Shown here: positions 17,051 to 25,008 of the stretch, in pieces
How positions within the stretch are numbered: position 1 is the first letter of the stretch
How the letters are laid out: each line of letters starts with the position of its first letter
Source of the DNA: Adlercreutzia sp. ZJ141
GTDB taxonomy: Bacteria > Actinomycetota > Coriobacteriia > Coriobacteriales > Eggerthellaceae
Direction of reading: 5' to 3'
Assembly: GCF_011038965.1 (NCBI RefSeq)
Contig: NZ_JAAKEB010000016.1
Coordinates: 1-45,277 of the forward strand
Length of the DNA stretch: 45,277 nucleotides
Translations under genes and position numbers: made by a program
The notes under the pieces: generated by a model
What the model was told of the DNA's origin: nothing
Database searches by the model: none
The model's input: the letters and a program-made list of their open reading frames with translations, nothing else

Positions 17051-17987
17051 CGTGTCGCGCCTTGTTGTACTCATCCTTGAATGCGGCAAACATATTCTTT
17101 CCTTTGCCCTGCTTTTTCACGGTGGCCTTTTTCGCCGAACCTTTTGCGGCAGCCTTCTTCGCTGGGGTAGGTTTCGGACCACGCGCCTTGTCATATTCAG
17201 TCTTGAAGTCGGAGAACATGGTTTTCGACTTCGCAATCTGCTTGCCAGTGGCATACGCTCCCTTGTTCACCGCTTCACCCGTTGCCGCCACGGCAGCACT
17301 TGCGGCGGGCTTCACGCTGCTTTGAACCTTGTCAACAGCAACGGCCGTTGCCTGCCCCGCCTTCTCGGCGATGCCGCCTTCGGTTTCCGTACGCTTCACT
17401 TCGTCGGACACTAAGATAGCTCCCAAGACGGGTGCGCTTTCGCCTTCAGTGTCGCCTTCGCCAACAACGCTGTCGTCAACGAGCGCTGCTCCCATGCCTG
17501 TGCGAAAACCCTTAATCATGTCGGCAGATATGGTGCGCGTTCCCAGTACGGCGTTCGCCGTCATACCGGAATTTGTTTCGAACGACTGCACCGCGCCCGT
17601 CATGCGGTCAAAGGTCACATCGCCCACCACGCCAAAGCTCGTGCCGTCCTCGGTCATGACCGGCAAGCCCACCCAGAGCACACAATCGTTCCAATCAACA
17701 CCGAGCGCCTTGCACGCTCCCTTATTCGTCGCTTCGGGGTCTTCGCGCACCACAATGCGGCCATCAACCATGTCGTAGCCGTTAATGGACACGAACAAGT
17801 CTTTGCGATGGAACATCCACAGCAAGTCGGGACGCTTCACGATAAAACCCACGACGCGCTTCGACCGAGGATGGAACACAAACCGGCGCACCTTGCCAAT
17901 GCGCTTCGTCCCCTTCTTCCCTCCCAAAACGCGCATGCCCGTCATGCCGTTGGTAGTAATGCTCTTGGCCACGATTGTCCCCCGCAT
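17043..17987 (-). CDS. Double PRC-barrel protein with Lys/Ala-rich repeated tail
   Basis: 314 residues from the ATG at 17987 (MRGTIVAKSITTNGM). An upstream in-frame ATG at 18032 also lacks a convincing ribosome site, so the start is uncertain. Residues 1-85 form one PRC barrel (KRIGKVRRFVFHPRSKRVVGF), about 95-175 a second (GTSFGVVGDVTFDRMTGAV). The C-terminal ~80 residues are histone-H1-like: TPAKKAAAKGSAKKATVKKQGK flanked by the same motif twice, MFSDFKTEYDKAR and MFAAFKDEYNKAR. PRC barrels occur in envelope and RNA-processing proteins; the tail may bind nucleic acid or acidic polymers. The downstream VTT gene overlaps. Confidence 0.8.
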   Translation of the reverse strand: MRGTIVAKSITTNGMTGMRVLGGKKGTKRIGKVRRFVFHPRSKRVVGFIVKRPDLLWMFHRKDLFVSINGYDMVDGRIVVREDPEATNKGACKALGVDWNDCVLWVGLPVMTEDGTSFGVVGDVTFDRMTGAVQSFETNSGMTANAVLGTRTISADMIKGFRTGMGAALVDDSVVGEGDTEGESAPVLGAILVSDEVKRTETEGGIAEKAGQATAVAVDKVQSSVKPAASAAVAATGEAVNKGAYATGKQIAKSKTMFSDFKTEYDKARGPKPTPAKKAAAKGSAKKATVKKQGKGKNMFAAFKDEYNKARHDD

Positions 17988-18115
17988 GTCTCGCTTTTCA
18001 CGCGCACTGCCAGCGCTTGCGCAGTCTGGCATCGCTCATACAAACAATGGAGAAGCGGCGCCCCGCACGCCACAACCAACGCGCGAAGCAACCGCTTCAA
18101 TTGCTTCCAAATAAT

Positions 18116-18715
18116 TTAGGCGTTCGGCTCTTCAGCCTTCGCTTCGGCTACAGACGCTGCTTCATTCGCAGTTTCCGCAACGGCCTCGGCGGCCTGGGCA
18201 ACGTCATCAGCTTTTGTTTCTACAGCCACAGCAGCCTCTTCGGCGTTGCGCGCAACTTGCGCGGCAATGCGCTGACGGGCTTCTTCGATCTTGTCGCGCA
18301 GCTCGTCGTTTTTCTGCGTAAATGCCGGCTTAATATTGTCGGTTGCCTCATGCACGCGCACGGATGCCTGACCGTACACTTCCTGGCCCTTCACCTTCGC
18401 CTGAGCTGCGAATTCCTGACCCTTAGCAGCGGCCTGCTGAGCAAATGCCTTGCCCTTAGCGGCGGCCTGCTGAGCGAAATCCTGACCTTTTTCGGTGGCG
18501 GTCTTCACCGGGTCATCGGATTCGACAACGTCCTCTACAACGTCTTCAACCGCGTCGGCGGCGTCTTCGGCGGTTTGCTGGGCATCGCCCCACATAGCGT
18601 TCACCTTATCACACACCATGGCACGGGTATCTGCTCCCGCACGAGGAGCGCATAGCAGCGCAGCCGCCGCTCCAGCCAAAGCACCGCCAAGAAACACTCC
18701 GAATTTACCGCTCAT
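18116..18715 (-). CDS. YtxH-domain membrane-anchored coiled-coil protein
   Basis: 199 residues; ATG at 18715 has a perfect AAGGAGG upstream. The N-terminus is the YtxH signature: GKFGVFLGGALAGAAAALLCAPRAG, one membrane helix followed by the APRAG turn. The rest is a long Ala/Glu/Lys/Gln helix with near-repeats KGQDFAQQAAAKGKAFAQQA AAKGQEF, resembling LEA/apolipoprotein-type amphipathic repeats. Such proteins are linked to general stress. TATAAT lies at 18756-18751 on the minus strand, ~35 bp upstream. The next gene, the PRC-barrel protein, lies about 130 bp further on the same strand. Confidence 0.85.
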   Translation of the reverse strand: MSGKFGVFLGGALAGAAAALLCAPRAGADTRAMVCDKVNAMWGDAQQTAEDAADAVEDVVEDVVESDDPVKTATEKGQDFAQQAAAKGKAFAQQAAAKGQEFAAQAKVKGQEVYGQASVRVHEATDNIKPAFTQKNDELRDKIEEARQRIAAQVARNAEEAAVAVETKADDVAQAAEAVAETANEAASVAEAKAEEPNA

Positions 18716-18763
18716 GGCAAACCTCCTTATTTGAAGAATCATTGGAACGAATTATACGCCACG

Positions 18764-18781
18764 TCAGGCCGCATCGCCTGA
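18764..18781. terminator. Short hairpin between the cyanophycin-synthetase-N-like gene and YtxH gene
   Basis: TCAGGC (18764-18769) and GCCTGA (18776-18781) make a 6-bp stem with 6-nt loop, downstream of the minus-strand gene ending at 18832. No T-run; weak. Confidence 0.35.
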
Positions 18782-18831
18782 AAACACGAGCGCTTTAGAA
18801 TTAGGTTAACGAACCGTTGCCATGTGTTCAG

Positions 18832-19299
18832 TTACGATTTCAGAATTTCGTTCAACAAATCAAGCGCTTGCCTCAGCGCCTTCATGGCCTGTATGTCGTC
18901 GATGAAGGAAAACTCCACGCGCGCGGTACCCGCATCCTCGCTGATCCATTCGGTCGTACCTACAAAAAGTGGCGCGTGCTTTCTCGCCTGCGCGCTGGGA
19001 TGCGAAACGGACTGAAAGGCGGACTGCAACGCGTCTTGAACCTGAATGTCGATAATCACGTGCTCGAGCACATGTGGAATCGACGTGCCCATCATAACGT
19101 CAGCAAAGCGCGGCCCCACATCGTTTATGCACGCATGATGTCGCAAAGCGGGCCGCTTCTCTAAAACCGCACCCATGATTTCGGCGCTGGCATAGCGGGA
19201 AACCCCCTTGCGAACCTGAACGTCGCAGATCATCCTGCCCGGATGCACTGCCACGCGAATCACGCGCAACGGCAGGTGCTCGCCGCTGGCGCGCGTCAT
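18832..19299 (-). CDS. Stand-alone domain resembling the cyanophycin-synthetase N-terminus
   Basis: 155 residues. IPHVLEHVIIDIQ in the middle matches the H-V-x-E-H-(I/V)-x-(L/I)-(E/D)-(L/I)-Q signature of the N-terminal domain of CphA, and ARVEFSFIDDIQAMKALRQALDLL matches its Y-x-V-x-F-E-Y-x-D-E...A...A region. The ATP-grasp and Mur-ligase parts of CphA are missing, and a cyanophycin role is not implied. The start (ATG at 19299) overlaps the stop of the upstream membrane protein gene by 4 bp, so both are made together, downstream of serS. Family assignment from memory of motifs only. Confidence 0.6.
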   Translation of the reverse strand: MTRASGEHLPLRVIRVAVHPGRMICDVQVRKGVSRYASAEIMGAVLEKRPALRHHACINDVGPRFADVMMGTSIPHVLEHVIIDIQVQDALQSAFQSVSHPSAQARKHAPLFVGTTEWISEDAGTARVEFSFIDDIQAMKALRQALDLLNEILKS

Positions 19300-20126
19300 T
19301 GCGACGTACCTGGCCTATCGAGCACCGACACATTCTCGCCCGATGGATCGTTCAAATCGGCATCCAAATACCGATGCAGCAGTTCGTTGACCATCCACGG
19401 GAAATCGTGCCACGCATTGCCCAATAACGATCCAAACTCACCGTCTTCGATGACCAGCTGTGCGCGGTCGTGCGAGAAACGGTAGCGGCCGCCTCCCTCC
19501 ATCGTTCCCATCGTGAAATGAATGGTTTTCGCCTTCGTGTCCAACGTGTAGGAATACGCCGCATCAGCGGCGAGGTTGATGTTTTCCCCGTCGATGAGAA
19601 CGATCGCCTCCGTGCCGTGGATCTGCCACTCCCCTATGAAGTCGGTGGCGTCATCGTAGCGAAACCAGCGGTTCCACGAAAACAATCCACCCACCACAAC
19701 CAACACGATCAGCACCGTAGCCATAAAGCCCAGCGCGATCCGTACGCCAAGCGAATGCTGCTTTTTCGCCGCCGTGGGCCGCTTTCTCGTAACGTCACGA
19801 GTTTCCGTTGCGCGCTTGTCATCGGTCGTGTCATCAGCCGCACCATCGGTCGTGTCGTCAGCCGTGTTGACAGTTTCGTCGGCGGCTCGCGCAGACAAAT
19901 GCGACGAGTTGCTGCGCAGCAGGTTTTCCGCCGACGTGTCGCTACCAGCATCTACATCATCGCCGTCGAATGGCGATTCGTCATCGAACGGATCGTCCAC
20001 AACGGGAAGCGAGCTCCGTTTCGCCGTTTCGTCAGCCGTAGGCACAGGCGCAGACGCGGGATGCCCGAGCTGCCGGGCATCCGCGTTATTCTTTGTTCTC
20101 TTTGTCGGCTTGCGCTTCGTTACCAC
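19296..20126 (-). CDS. Single-pass membrane protein with acidic cytosolic tail and extracellular domain
   Basis: 276 residues; GTG at 20126 with GGAG upstream. Residues 1-125 are a charged, disordered region (K/R-rich start, then Asp/Thr-rich DDTTDGAADDTTDD). One helix at about 128-150 (IALGFMATVLIVLVVVGGLF) is followed by an ~120-residue outside domain beginning WNRWFRYDDATDFIGEWQIHG. That domain has the look of a small lipocalin-like strand protein (GEWQIHGTEAIVLIDGENIN...AYSYTLDTKAKTIHFTMG). Lies 43 bp after serS and overlaps the next gene by 4 bp. Unknown function. Confidence 0.82.
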   Translation of the reverse strand: MVTKRKPTKRTKNNADARQLGHPASAPVPTADETAKRSSLPVVDDPFDDESPFDGDDVDAGSDTSAENLLRSNSSHLSARAADETVNTADDTTDGAADDTTDDKRATETRDVTRKRPTAAKKQHSLGVRIALGFMATVLIVLVVVGGLFSWNRWFRYDDATDFIGEWQIHGTEAIVLIDGENINLAADAAYSYTLDTKAKTIHFTMGTMEGGGRYRFSHDRAQLVIEDGEFGSLLGNAWHDFPWMVNELLHRYLDADLNDPSGENVSVLDRPGTSQ

Positions 20127-20169
20127 GTCCGCTCCTCGCCTTTCCCCTCAAGAGAATGCGAGCAGGTGC

Positions 20170-21462
20170 TTACGCCTGTTCGGGCGTGATGTATTCACAG
20201 CCCATGTAGGGCACCAGCACGTCGGGCACCTTGATGGAGCCGTCGGCCTGTTGATAGTTCTCCACGATGGCCGCCATGGTTCGGCCCACCGCCAAGCCCG
20301 ACCCGTTGAGCGTGTGCAGATAACGAGAACCCTTGAAGTTGTCGGGGTCGCGGTAGCGGATGTTCGCGCGACGCGCCTGGAAGTCCCAGCAATCGGAGCA
20401 GCTGGAAATTTCCTTGTAGTCGTTGTAGCAGGGCAGCCACACTTCCAAGTCGTAGGTCTTGCACGATCCGAAGCCCAGATCGCCCGTGCACAGCGAGATA
20501 ACGCGGTACGGGAGCTCGAGCAGCTGCAGGATATTCTCGGCATCGGCCACCATGGACTCAAGGTCGGCCTGGCTTTCCTCGGGCTTGGAGAACTTCACCA
20601 TCTCAACCTTGCTGAACTGGTGCACGCGAATGATGCCGCGGGTATCGCGCCCGGCACTGCCCGCCTCTTCGCGGAAGCACGGCGTGAACGCGCAGTACTT
20701 CAGCGGCAGCTGGCTGGCGTCAAGCGTCTCATCGCGGTGGATGTTGGTAAGTTGCACTTCAGCCGTGGGAATAAGGTAGAGCCCTTCGCGCGTTTTGAAC
20801 AGGTCGTTTTCGAACTTGGGCAACTGACCGGTACCCGTCAGCGTTTCGGCATTCGCCATGGCCGGGCACCACCATTCCTTGTAGCCGCGGCTCGTGTGCG
20901 TGTCGGCCATGAAGTTGATAAGCGAACGCTCCAAACGCGCGCCAAGGCCGCCCAACAGGTAGAAGCGGCTCGCGGCCAGCTTTACGCCGCGCTCGAAGTC
21001 CATAATGCCCAGCTCGGGGCCAAGGTCCCAGTGAGCCTTCGCCTCGATACCTTCGGCGGCGAAATCGCGTGGGGTGCCCCAGCGGCGAACTTCGGGGTTG
21101 TCGTTTTCGTCCTTGCCAACCGGTGTGGTGGCGTGAGGAATATTCGGCGTGGTCATAAGAATCTCGCGAAGCGCCGCATCGGCCTCTTCTCGAGCGGCGG
21201 TGAGGGAAGTCAGCTCGTCGTTGATGGTGCGCACGCGCTCCTTTGCGGCCTCGGCTTCTTCCTTTTTACCCTGCGCCATCATAGCCCCGATGGACTTCGA
21301 CGTGGCATTGCGCTCAGCCTGCAGCGTTTCCTGTTTCGCAATGGCAGCGCGGCGCTGTTCGTCAAGCTCTAAGAAGCGAGCGCTGTCCCACGAGGCGTTT
21401 CGATTCTCCATCGCCTGAGCAACGGCTTCTAGGTTGTCGCGTACAAACTTGATATCCAGCAT
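20170..21462 (-). CDS. serS: Seryl-tRNA synthetase
   Basis: 430 residues, the usual SerRS length. It charges tRNA-Ser in the cytoplasm. The N-terminal long helical hairpin that binds the tRNA variable arm spans about residues 25-100 (QEKTLQAERNATSKSIGAMM-like region). Class II motif 2 appears as CFREEAGSAGRDTRGIIRVHQF and motif 3 as GSGLAVGRTMAAIVENYQ. ATG at 21462 has AAGGAG upstream. No T-box or other leader is visible; two unrelated downstream genes follow on the same strand and may be co-transcribed. Confidence 0.97.
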   Translation of the reverse strand: MLDIKFVRDNLEAVAQAMENRNASWDSARFLELDEQRRAAIAKQETLQAERNATSKSIGAMMAQGKKEEAEAAKERVRTINDELTSLTAAREEADAALREILMTTPNIPHATTPVGKDENDNPEVRRWGTPRDFAAEGIEAKAHWDLGPELGIMDFERGVKLAASRFYLLGGLGARLERSLINFMADTHTSRGYKEWWCPAMANAETLTGTGQLPKFENDLFKTREGLYLIPTAEVQLTNIHRDETLDASQLPLKYCAFTPCFREEAGSAGRDTRGIIRVHQFSKVEMVKFSKPEESQADLESMVADAENILQLLELPYRVISLCTGDLGFGSCKTYDLEVWLPCYNDYKEISSCSDCWDFQARRANIRYRDPDNFKGSRYLHTLNGSGLAVGRTMAAIVENYQQADGSIKVPDVLVPYMGCEYITPEQA

Positions 21463-21595
21463 TTCCGGCTCTCCTTTTCGTGCTTGTGCTCAAACGTCGC
21501 AAAGCGCACGGGGCAACCTGCACACGGCGCACGGCGCGGCTTTCCGCCGGCGGCACCACTGCGCAGGTCACATGCGCATGCAGCGTGGTTTTCCG

Positions 21596-21784
21596 TTAAT
21601 CTTCGTCCTCGTCGTCATCGTCGTCGAACAGCGACCAGTCATCTTCCCCTGCAGGGCGGTCAACGAACGTCTTTCGCGTGCGCCGCTCCATGATAACGCA
21701 GGCGATAAGGCTGATGATCAGACCCCCACCTATCAGGCATCCAAGGCCTGCATACGTGTTGAACAGAAAATCGATGATTTCCAT
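21596..21784 (-). CDS. Small single-pass membrane protein with acidic tail
   Basis: 62 residues; AAAGGACA precedes the ATG at 21784. Residues 9-33 form one hydrophobic helix (YAGLGCLIGGGLIISLIACV), then a short basic patch MERRTRK and a tail that ends in a run of Asp/Glu. Located between the kinase gene and serS on the same strand. The gene order kinase-small protein-serS may be one transcript. No family recognised. Confidence 0.7.
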   Translation of the reverse strand: MEIIDFLFNTYAGLGCLIGGGLIISLIACVIMERRTRKTFVDRPAGEDDWSLFDDDDDEDED

Positions 21785-21828
21785 GACTGTCCTTTACCTG
21801 TTGTTCAACGTTGTCCAACGAATGCTTC

Positions 21829-23880
21829 TTACGAAGCATCTGCAAAGTATACACCGCCGTGCGCATCATGCTTCGAGGGAACGAACAGGCAGCACAGGAA
21901 CATCGCCGCGATGGAGGCGAATGCCAGAGCGCAATCGGCAGGCGCGGGTACAAGCGACACACCGCCGCTTGCCATCCAGGCGCCGCCAATCAAACCGGCG
22001 ACAATTACCACCCCAGAAACAGCAACACCTGCAACGGCAAATGCCCTCGTTTGACGACGGCGGAACAGCGCCAGTAAAAATGACGCAGCCAACCAGCTTG
22101 CGGCAGTGCACCAAAACTGCGGAGAAACGAGCACGCGCACGGCCACCTCCTGCATGTTCGCGAAACCGTCAGCGCTCAAACACAGGGAAATGTCCCACCC
22201 CGACAGCGATCCGATCCCTGCCAGCGAGCCGGGCCCCAGCTCTGGACCGCACGCTGACAGCACCAGTGCAACAACCAGGGAATACACTGTGGCAGCCAGG
22301 GCGCGCATCGGCGGAAGACTAAACCCGGCAACCAAAGGCGCCACCTGCCCCAAGCCAACAGCGCCCGCAAGCACCGGAGAAAACGCGACGTTCGCACTTC
22401 CCTTCGACGCCTTACCTGCGAAATACCACCACGCCGCAGTAACCGCCGCGAACAGCACGCCTGCAGCAGGTTGCCCCTGCACCACAAGCGCTACAGCAAG
22501 CATCTCAAGGCTTGCAAGTGCACCAACGTGCGGTACCACCAACCCCAGCAGCGCGACCACAACAAGGGGTACCACCAGCCACGGGTTGGCGCCAACGAAC
22601 GCAACCGTGCTCGCAGCGCCCGCCCCAGCGCTCGCCCCAGCAGCGGACCCGCCCGCAACCAGCGGGGCAATACCCGACAGCGCAATCCACGACACAATGG
22701 CACTGCCCACACAACCAACGCCATGAGCAAGTGCGGAAAGCGCACGAGGCGATACGTGACGGGAAAGCGCTTGCGACGCTGGGATTATGTCGCGAAGGCG
22801 GTCGACAAACCGAGTGTGCGGTGACACTTCGCCTGAGCCCCACTCGTCTTCGTCATCGGGGTCTTCGAAATCGCCACAACTCACCACCGAAGCGAGTTCA
22901 GCTATCCCGCACTCGACATCGCCCAGGTATGGCAAATACTCGTCGGCGAATTCCTCCACCGTAGCAAAACGCGCGTCAGCATCAGGGTCGAGCGCGTCGA
23001 ATAGCACGTTATCGGCTTCTTCGTTAAGATCGTCCCAACATAGCGAAGGCAGCACAAGCTCGGCGTCAACAATGGCAGCCGCCGCATGCTCCAACGATCG
23101 CACCCGGAAGGGGTTTTCGCCGGAAAGCATCTCGTACGTAACCGCCGCCAGCGCCCATTCGTCGCAGCGCTCATCGAGCGGCTGCCGGTCGATCTGCTCG
23201 GGCGGCATGTACCCGATGGTTCCGCCTCCGGCATAGCCCACCCCTGTTTCATCAGCAAGCGTGGCAAGACCGAAGTCGGTCACCTTCACCTGTCCCTTTA
23301 CGTCGATGAGCACATTGTCGGGCTTGATGTCCAGGTGTAGAACACCGTTGGCGTGCGCCACGCAAAGCGCGTGCGCCACTCCTTCGAACACTGCCGCTAT
23401 CTGGTTCAGCGTGAGCTGGCTATCATACTCATGCAACAGCTTCGACAGCGACATGCCCTCAACGTATTCCATGATCAAATACGCAGTGGAATCGCGCACT
23501 TCAAAATCATGCACGGAAACAATGTTGGGATCCTCGAGCATTGCCGCCGTGCGCGCTTCGTCCAAACCGGGCAGGTTGGCAAGCTCCCGCACGAGTGGCG
23601 TCGAGTCAGGAAGGTCGGATTCATGAGTATCCGTCGAACGCAAACGCGCTGAACGAGCATCTAAAAACTCAGGGTCGGCCGGAAACGCCGACTCAGCTGG
23701 AAGCGATGGATGGTTCAGCTCATGAACACCAGCCGCATCGCGTTCGCTCAGTTGAATGGTCTTGATAGCAACGTAGCGCTGAATGCGCGTGTCCCACGCC
23801 TTCACCACCGTGCCAAAACCACCCGCACCCGCCTGTTCGACGGGCCGATAGCGATCGAGTATGAGCTTCTTGCCTTTCAT
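21829..23880 (-). CDS. Membrane-anchored Ser/Thr protein kinase (Hanks type)
   Basis: 683 residues. The kinase domain covers about 1-320. It has the Gly loop GAGGFGTVVKAW, VAIK lysine, HLDIKPDNVL catalytic loop (HLD rather than HRD), DFGLATL and the GTIGYMPPEQ activation segment. An acidic insert of about 60 residues separates the VAIK strand from the C-helix region (LNHPSLPAESAFPADPEFL...). The C-terminal ~300 residues have about ten hydrophobic segments (e.g. VAFVGANPWLVVPLVVVALL), not the single helix plus PASTA repeats of PknB. ATG at 23880 is chosen because the kinase fold starts there (MKGKKLILDRYRPVEQAGAG). TATAAT lies only 6 nt upstream, so the mRNA may be leaderless. Confidence 0.9.
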   Translation of the reverse strand: MKGKKLILDRYRPVEQAGAGGFGTVVKAWDTRIQRYVAIKTIQLSERDAAGVHELNHPSLPAESAFPADPEFLDARSARLRSTDTHESDLPDSTPLVRELANLPGLDEARTAAMLEDPNIVSVHDFEVRDSTAYLIMEYVEGMSLSKLLHEYDSQLTLNQIAAVFEGVAHALCVAHANGVLHLDIKPDNVLIDVKGQVKVTDFGLATLADETGVGYAGGGTIGYMPPEQIDRQPLDERCDEWALAAVTYEMLSGENPFRVRSLEHAAAAIVDAELVLPSLCWDDLNEEADNVLFDALDPDADARFATVEEFADEYLPYLGDVECGIAELASVVSCGDFEDPDDEDEWGSGEVSPHTRFVDRLRDIIPASQALSRHVSPRALSALAHGVGCVGSAIVSWIALSGIAPLVAGGSAAGASAGAGAASTVAFVGANPWLVVPLVVVALLGLVVPHVGALASLEMLAVALVVQGQPAAGVLFAAVTAAWWYFAGKASKGSANVAFSPVLAGAVGLGQVAPLVAGFSLPPMRALAATVYSLVVALVLSACGPELGPGSLAGIGSLSGWDISLCLSADGFANMQEVAVRVLVSPQFWCTAASWLAASFLLALFRRRQTRAFAVAGVAVSGVVIVAGLIGGAWMASGGVSLVPAPADCALAFASIAAMFLCCLFVPSKHDAHGGVYFADAS

Positions 23881-23886
23881 GCGCCC

Positions 23887-23892
23887 ATTATA
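23887..23892 (-). promoter_or_regulatory. -10 box 6 nt before the kinase ATG (leaderless start)
   Basis: TATAAT on the minus strand ends 6 nt before the ATG at 23880, with no Shine-Dalgarno sequence between. Transcription would begin at or next to the A of ATG. The -35 region is weak. Confidence 0.5.
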
Positions 23893-24008
23893 GCGGCATC
23901 TGAGAACGCGCTGGCACGGCGGGCATTGTCCCCAGGAAAACACCGAGTAAAGCCGTCTTGCTTTTTCGGAGCTTTTCTGCCCCGCTTCGCCACAACTTAC
24001 ATGCTCGC

Positions 24009-24014
24009 TATACT
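24009..24014 (+). promoter_or_regulatory. Putative -10 of the ybjQ-type gene
   Basis: TATACT at 24009-24014 with a weak TTCGCC 17 bp upstream (23986-23991). It lies 57 bp before the chosen ATG at 24071. Confidence 0.35.
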
Positions 24015-24070
24015 TGGGAAATACTGATTAAGGCCAATACGCCTTCAACCACCAAATGAAAGGGGTTCTC

Positions 24071-24382
24071 ATGATCGTTACCACTGCAGACGTCCTGCCC
24101 GGTCAGGCTGTTCAGGTTCTGGGCTTGGTTCGCGGAAACATTGTCACGTCGAGAAACGTCGGCCGCGACATGATGGCGGGGTTCAAGAGCATGGTCGGTG
24201 GCGAGATACAAACGTACACTGACATGACCAACGAGTCGCGCCAGATCGCCGAAGACCGTATGGTCGCCGCCGCCCAAACGATGGGCGCAAACGCAGTAGT
24301 CGCCGTTCGTTTCTCCAGCGAATCCGTGGCCGAAGGAACCATCGAGATGCTGTGCTACGGCACCGCCGTGAAGTTCGTGTAG
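24071..24382 (+). CDS. YbjQ/UPF0145-family protein
   Basis: 103 residues, the normal length of this family. Typical parts are LPGQAVQVLGLVRGNIVTSRNVGRDMMAG, a strand-helix segment TYTDMTNESRQIAEDRMVAAAQTMGANAVVAVRF and CYGTAVKF at the end. Members form pentameric rings; a heavy-metal role has been proposed but is unproven. ATG at 24071 has AAAGGGG 6 nt upstream, so it is preferred to an in-frame ATG at 24056 that lies inside that site. The next gene follows after 10 bp. Confidence 0.88.
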   Translation: MIVTTADVLPGQAVQVLGLVRGNIVTSRNVGRDMMAGFKSMVGGEIQTYTDMTNESRQIAEDRMVAAAQTMGANAVVAVRFSSESVAEGTIEMLCYGTAVKFV

Positions 24383-24392
24383 GCGGCACCGC

Positions 24393-24890
24393 ATGGGAAT
24401 CAAAGTAGTCAAGGACAAGGTGTGGACGCGCATCGCCGCCGATGATGCCGACAGTGCCTTCATTAAGGAAAAAGTTGGCAAGTGGGAGGTTTCGTTCTCC
24501 GATTGTGATACGGCGGCCGCCCTGTGCAAGGAAGCCGTTGAGCGGGGCATTGTCGCTGAAGCACGCTACCGCAATGCCGCAAAGGGCACTATCGCGCTAT
24601 ACGTAAACCGCGACGACGAGCCCCGGCACCGCAACGTGCTCGCATTCTTCAAGGAGCACGGCATGCTTCGCCGCACGAAGAACGGAAACTACGCCGATCT
24701 TCCATTCAAGCTCATCTTCCCCGAAAACCCCAATGGTATTGGAAATAAAGCCGAAGCGGCCGAAACGACTGCAACGAACAGCGCAAACGGCACGACTGGC
24801 GCAAACAAAACGAACGACACGAACGAAGCCGCGCCTTCGCTGCAACTTTCCACCTTCATGGATGTGGAAACCGGGGAGTTCTTGCAGTAG
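24393..24890 (+). CDS. Conserved-looking cytoplasmic protein, unknown
   Basis: 165 residues, starting 10 bp after the YbjQ gene and so probably translated with it. The first ~115 residues are a compact mixed alpha/beta domain (KEKVGKWEVSFSDCDTAAALC, RNAAKGTIALYVNRDDEPRHRNVLAFF). Then follows an Ala/Thr/Asn-rich linker of about 35 residues, where the DNA is made of near-repeats of ACGAAC/GGCACGA. It ends with STFMDVETGEFLQ. No family recognised. Confidence 0.7.
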   Translation: MGIKVVKDKVWTRIAADDADSAFIKEKVGKWEVSFSDCDTAAALCKEAVERGIVAEARYRNAAKGTIALYVNRDDEPRHRNVLAFFKEHGMLRRTKNGNYADLPFKLIFPENPNGIGNKAEAAETTATNSANGTTGANKTNDTNEAAPSLQLSTFMDVETGEFLQ

Positions 24891-25008
24891 AATCTGCGAA
24901 CACAAGCGTGCGTTTGTCACTTCGCCCCACGAAACGGGAAACGCGCGTTGTTGAATATGGAACGAGAGCCTGCACGGAGTGTGGGCGGGAAGGACAGGAG
25001 ATTAGCAC

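Noticed and set aside
19774-21372. 532-codon plus-strand ORF
   Set aside because: Antisense to serS and the membrane protein gene before it; the composition (Arg/Val/His-rich) and lack of any motif mark it as a high-GC shadow.
21463-21595. T-box leader before serS
   Set aside because: The upstream 130 bp lack the T-box sequence and a terminator/antiterminator pair.
24901-24925. Terminator from the ACAAGCG...CGTTTGT stem
   Set aside because: Needs a G-U pair, has a two-base loop and no T-run; too weak to list.
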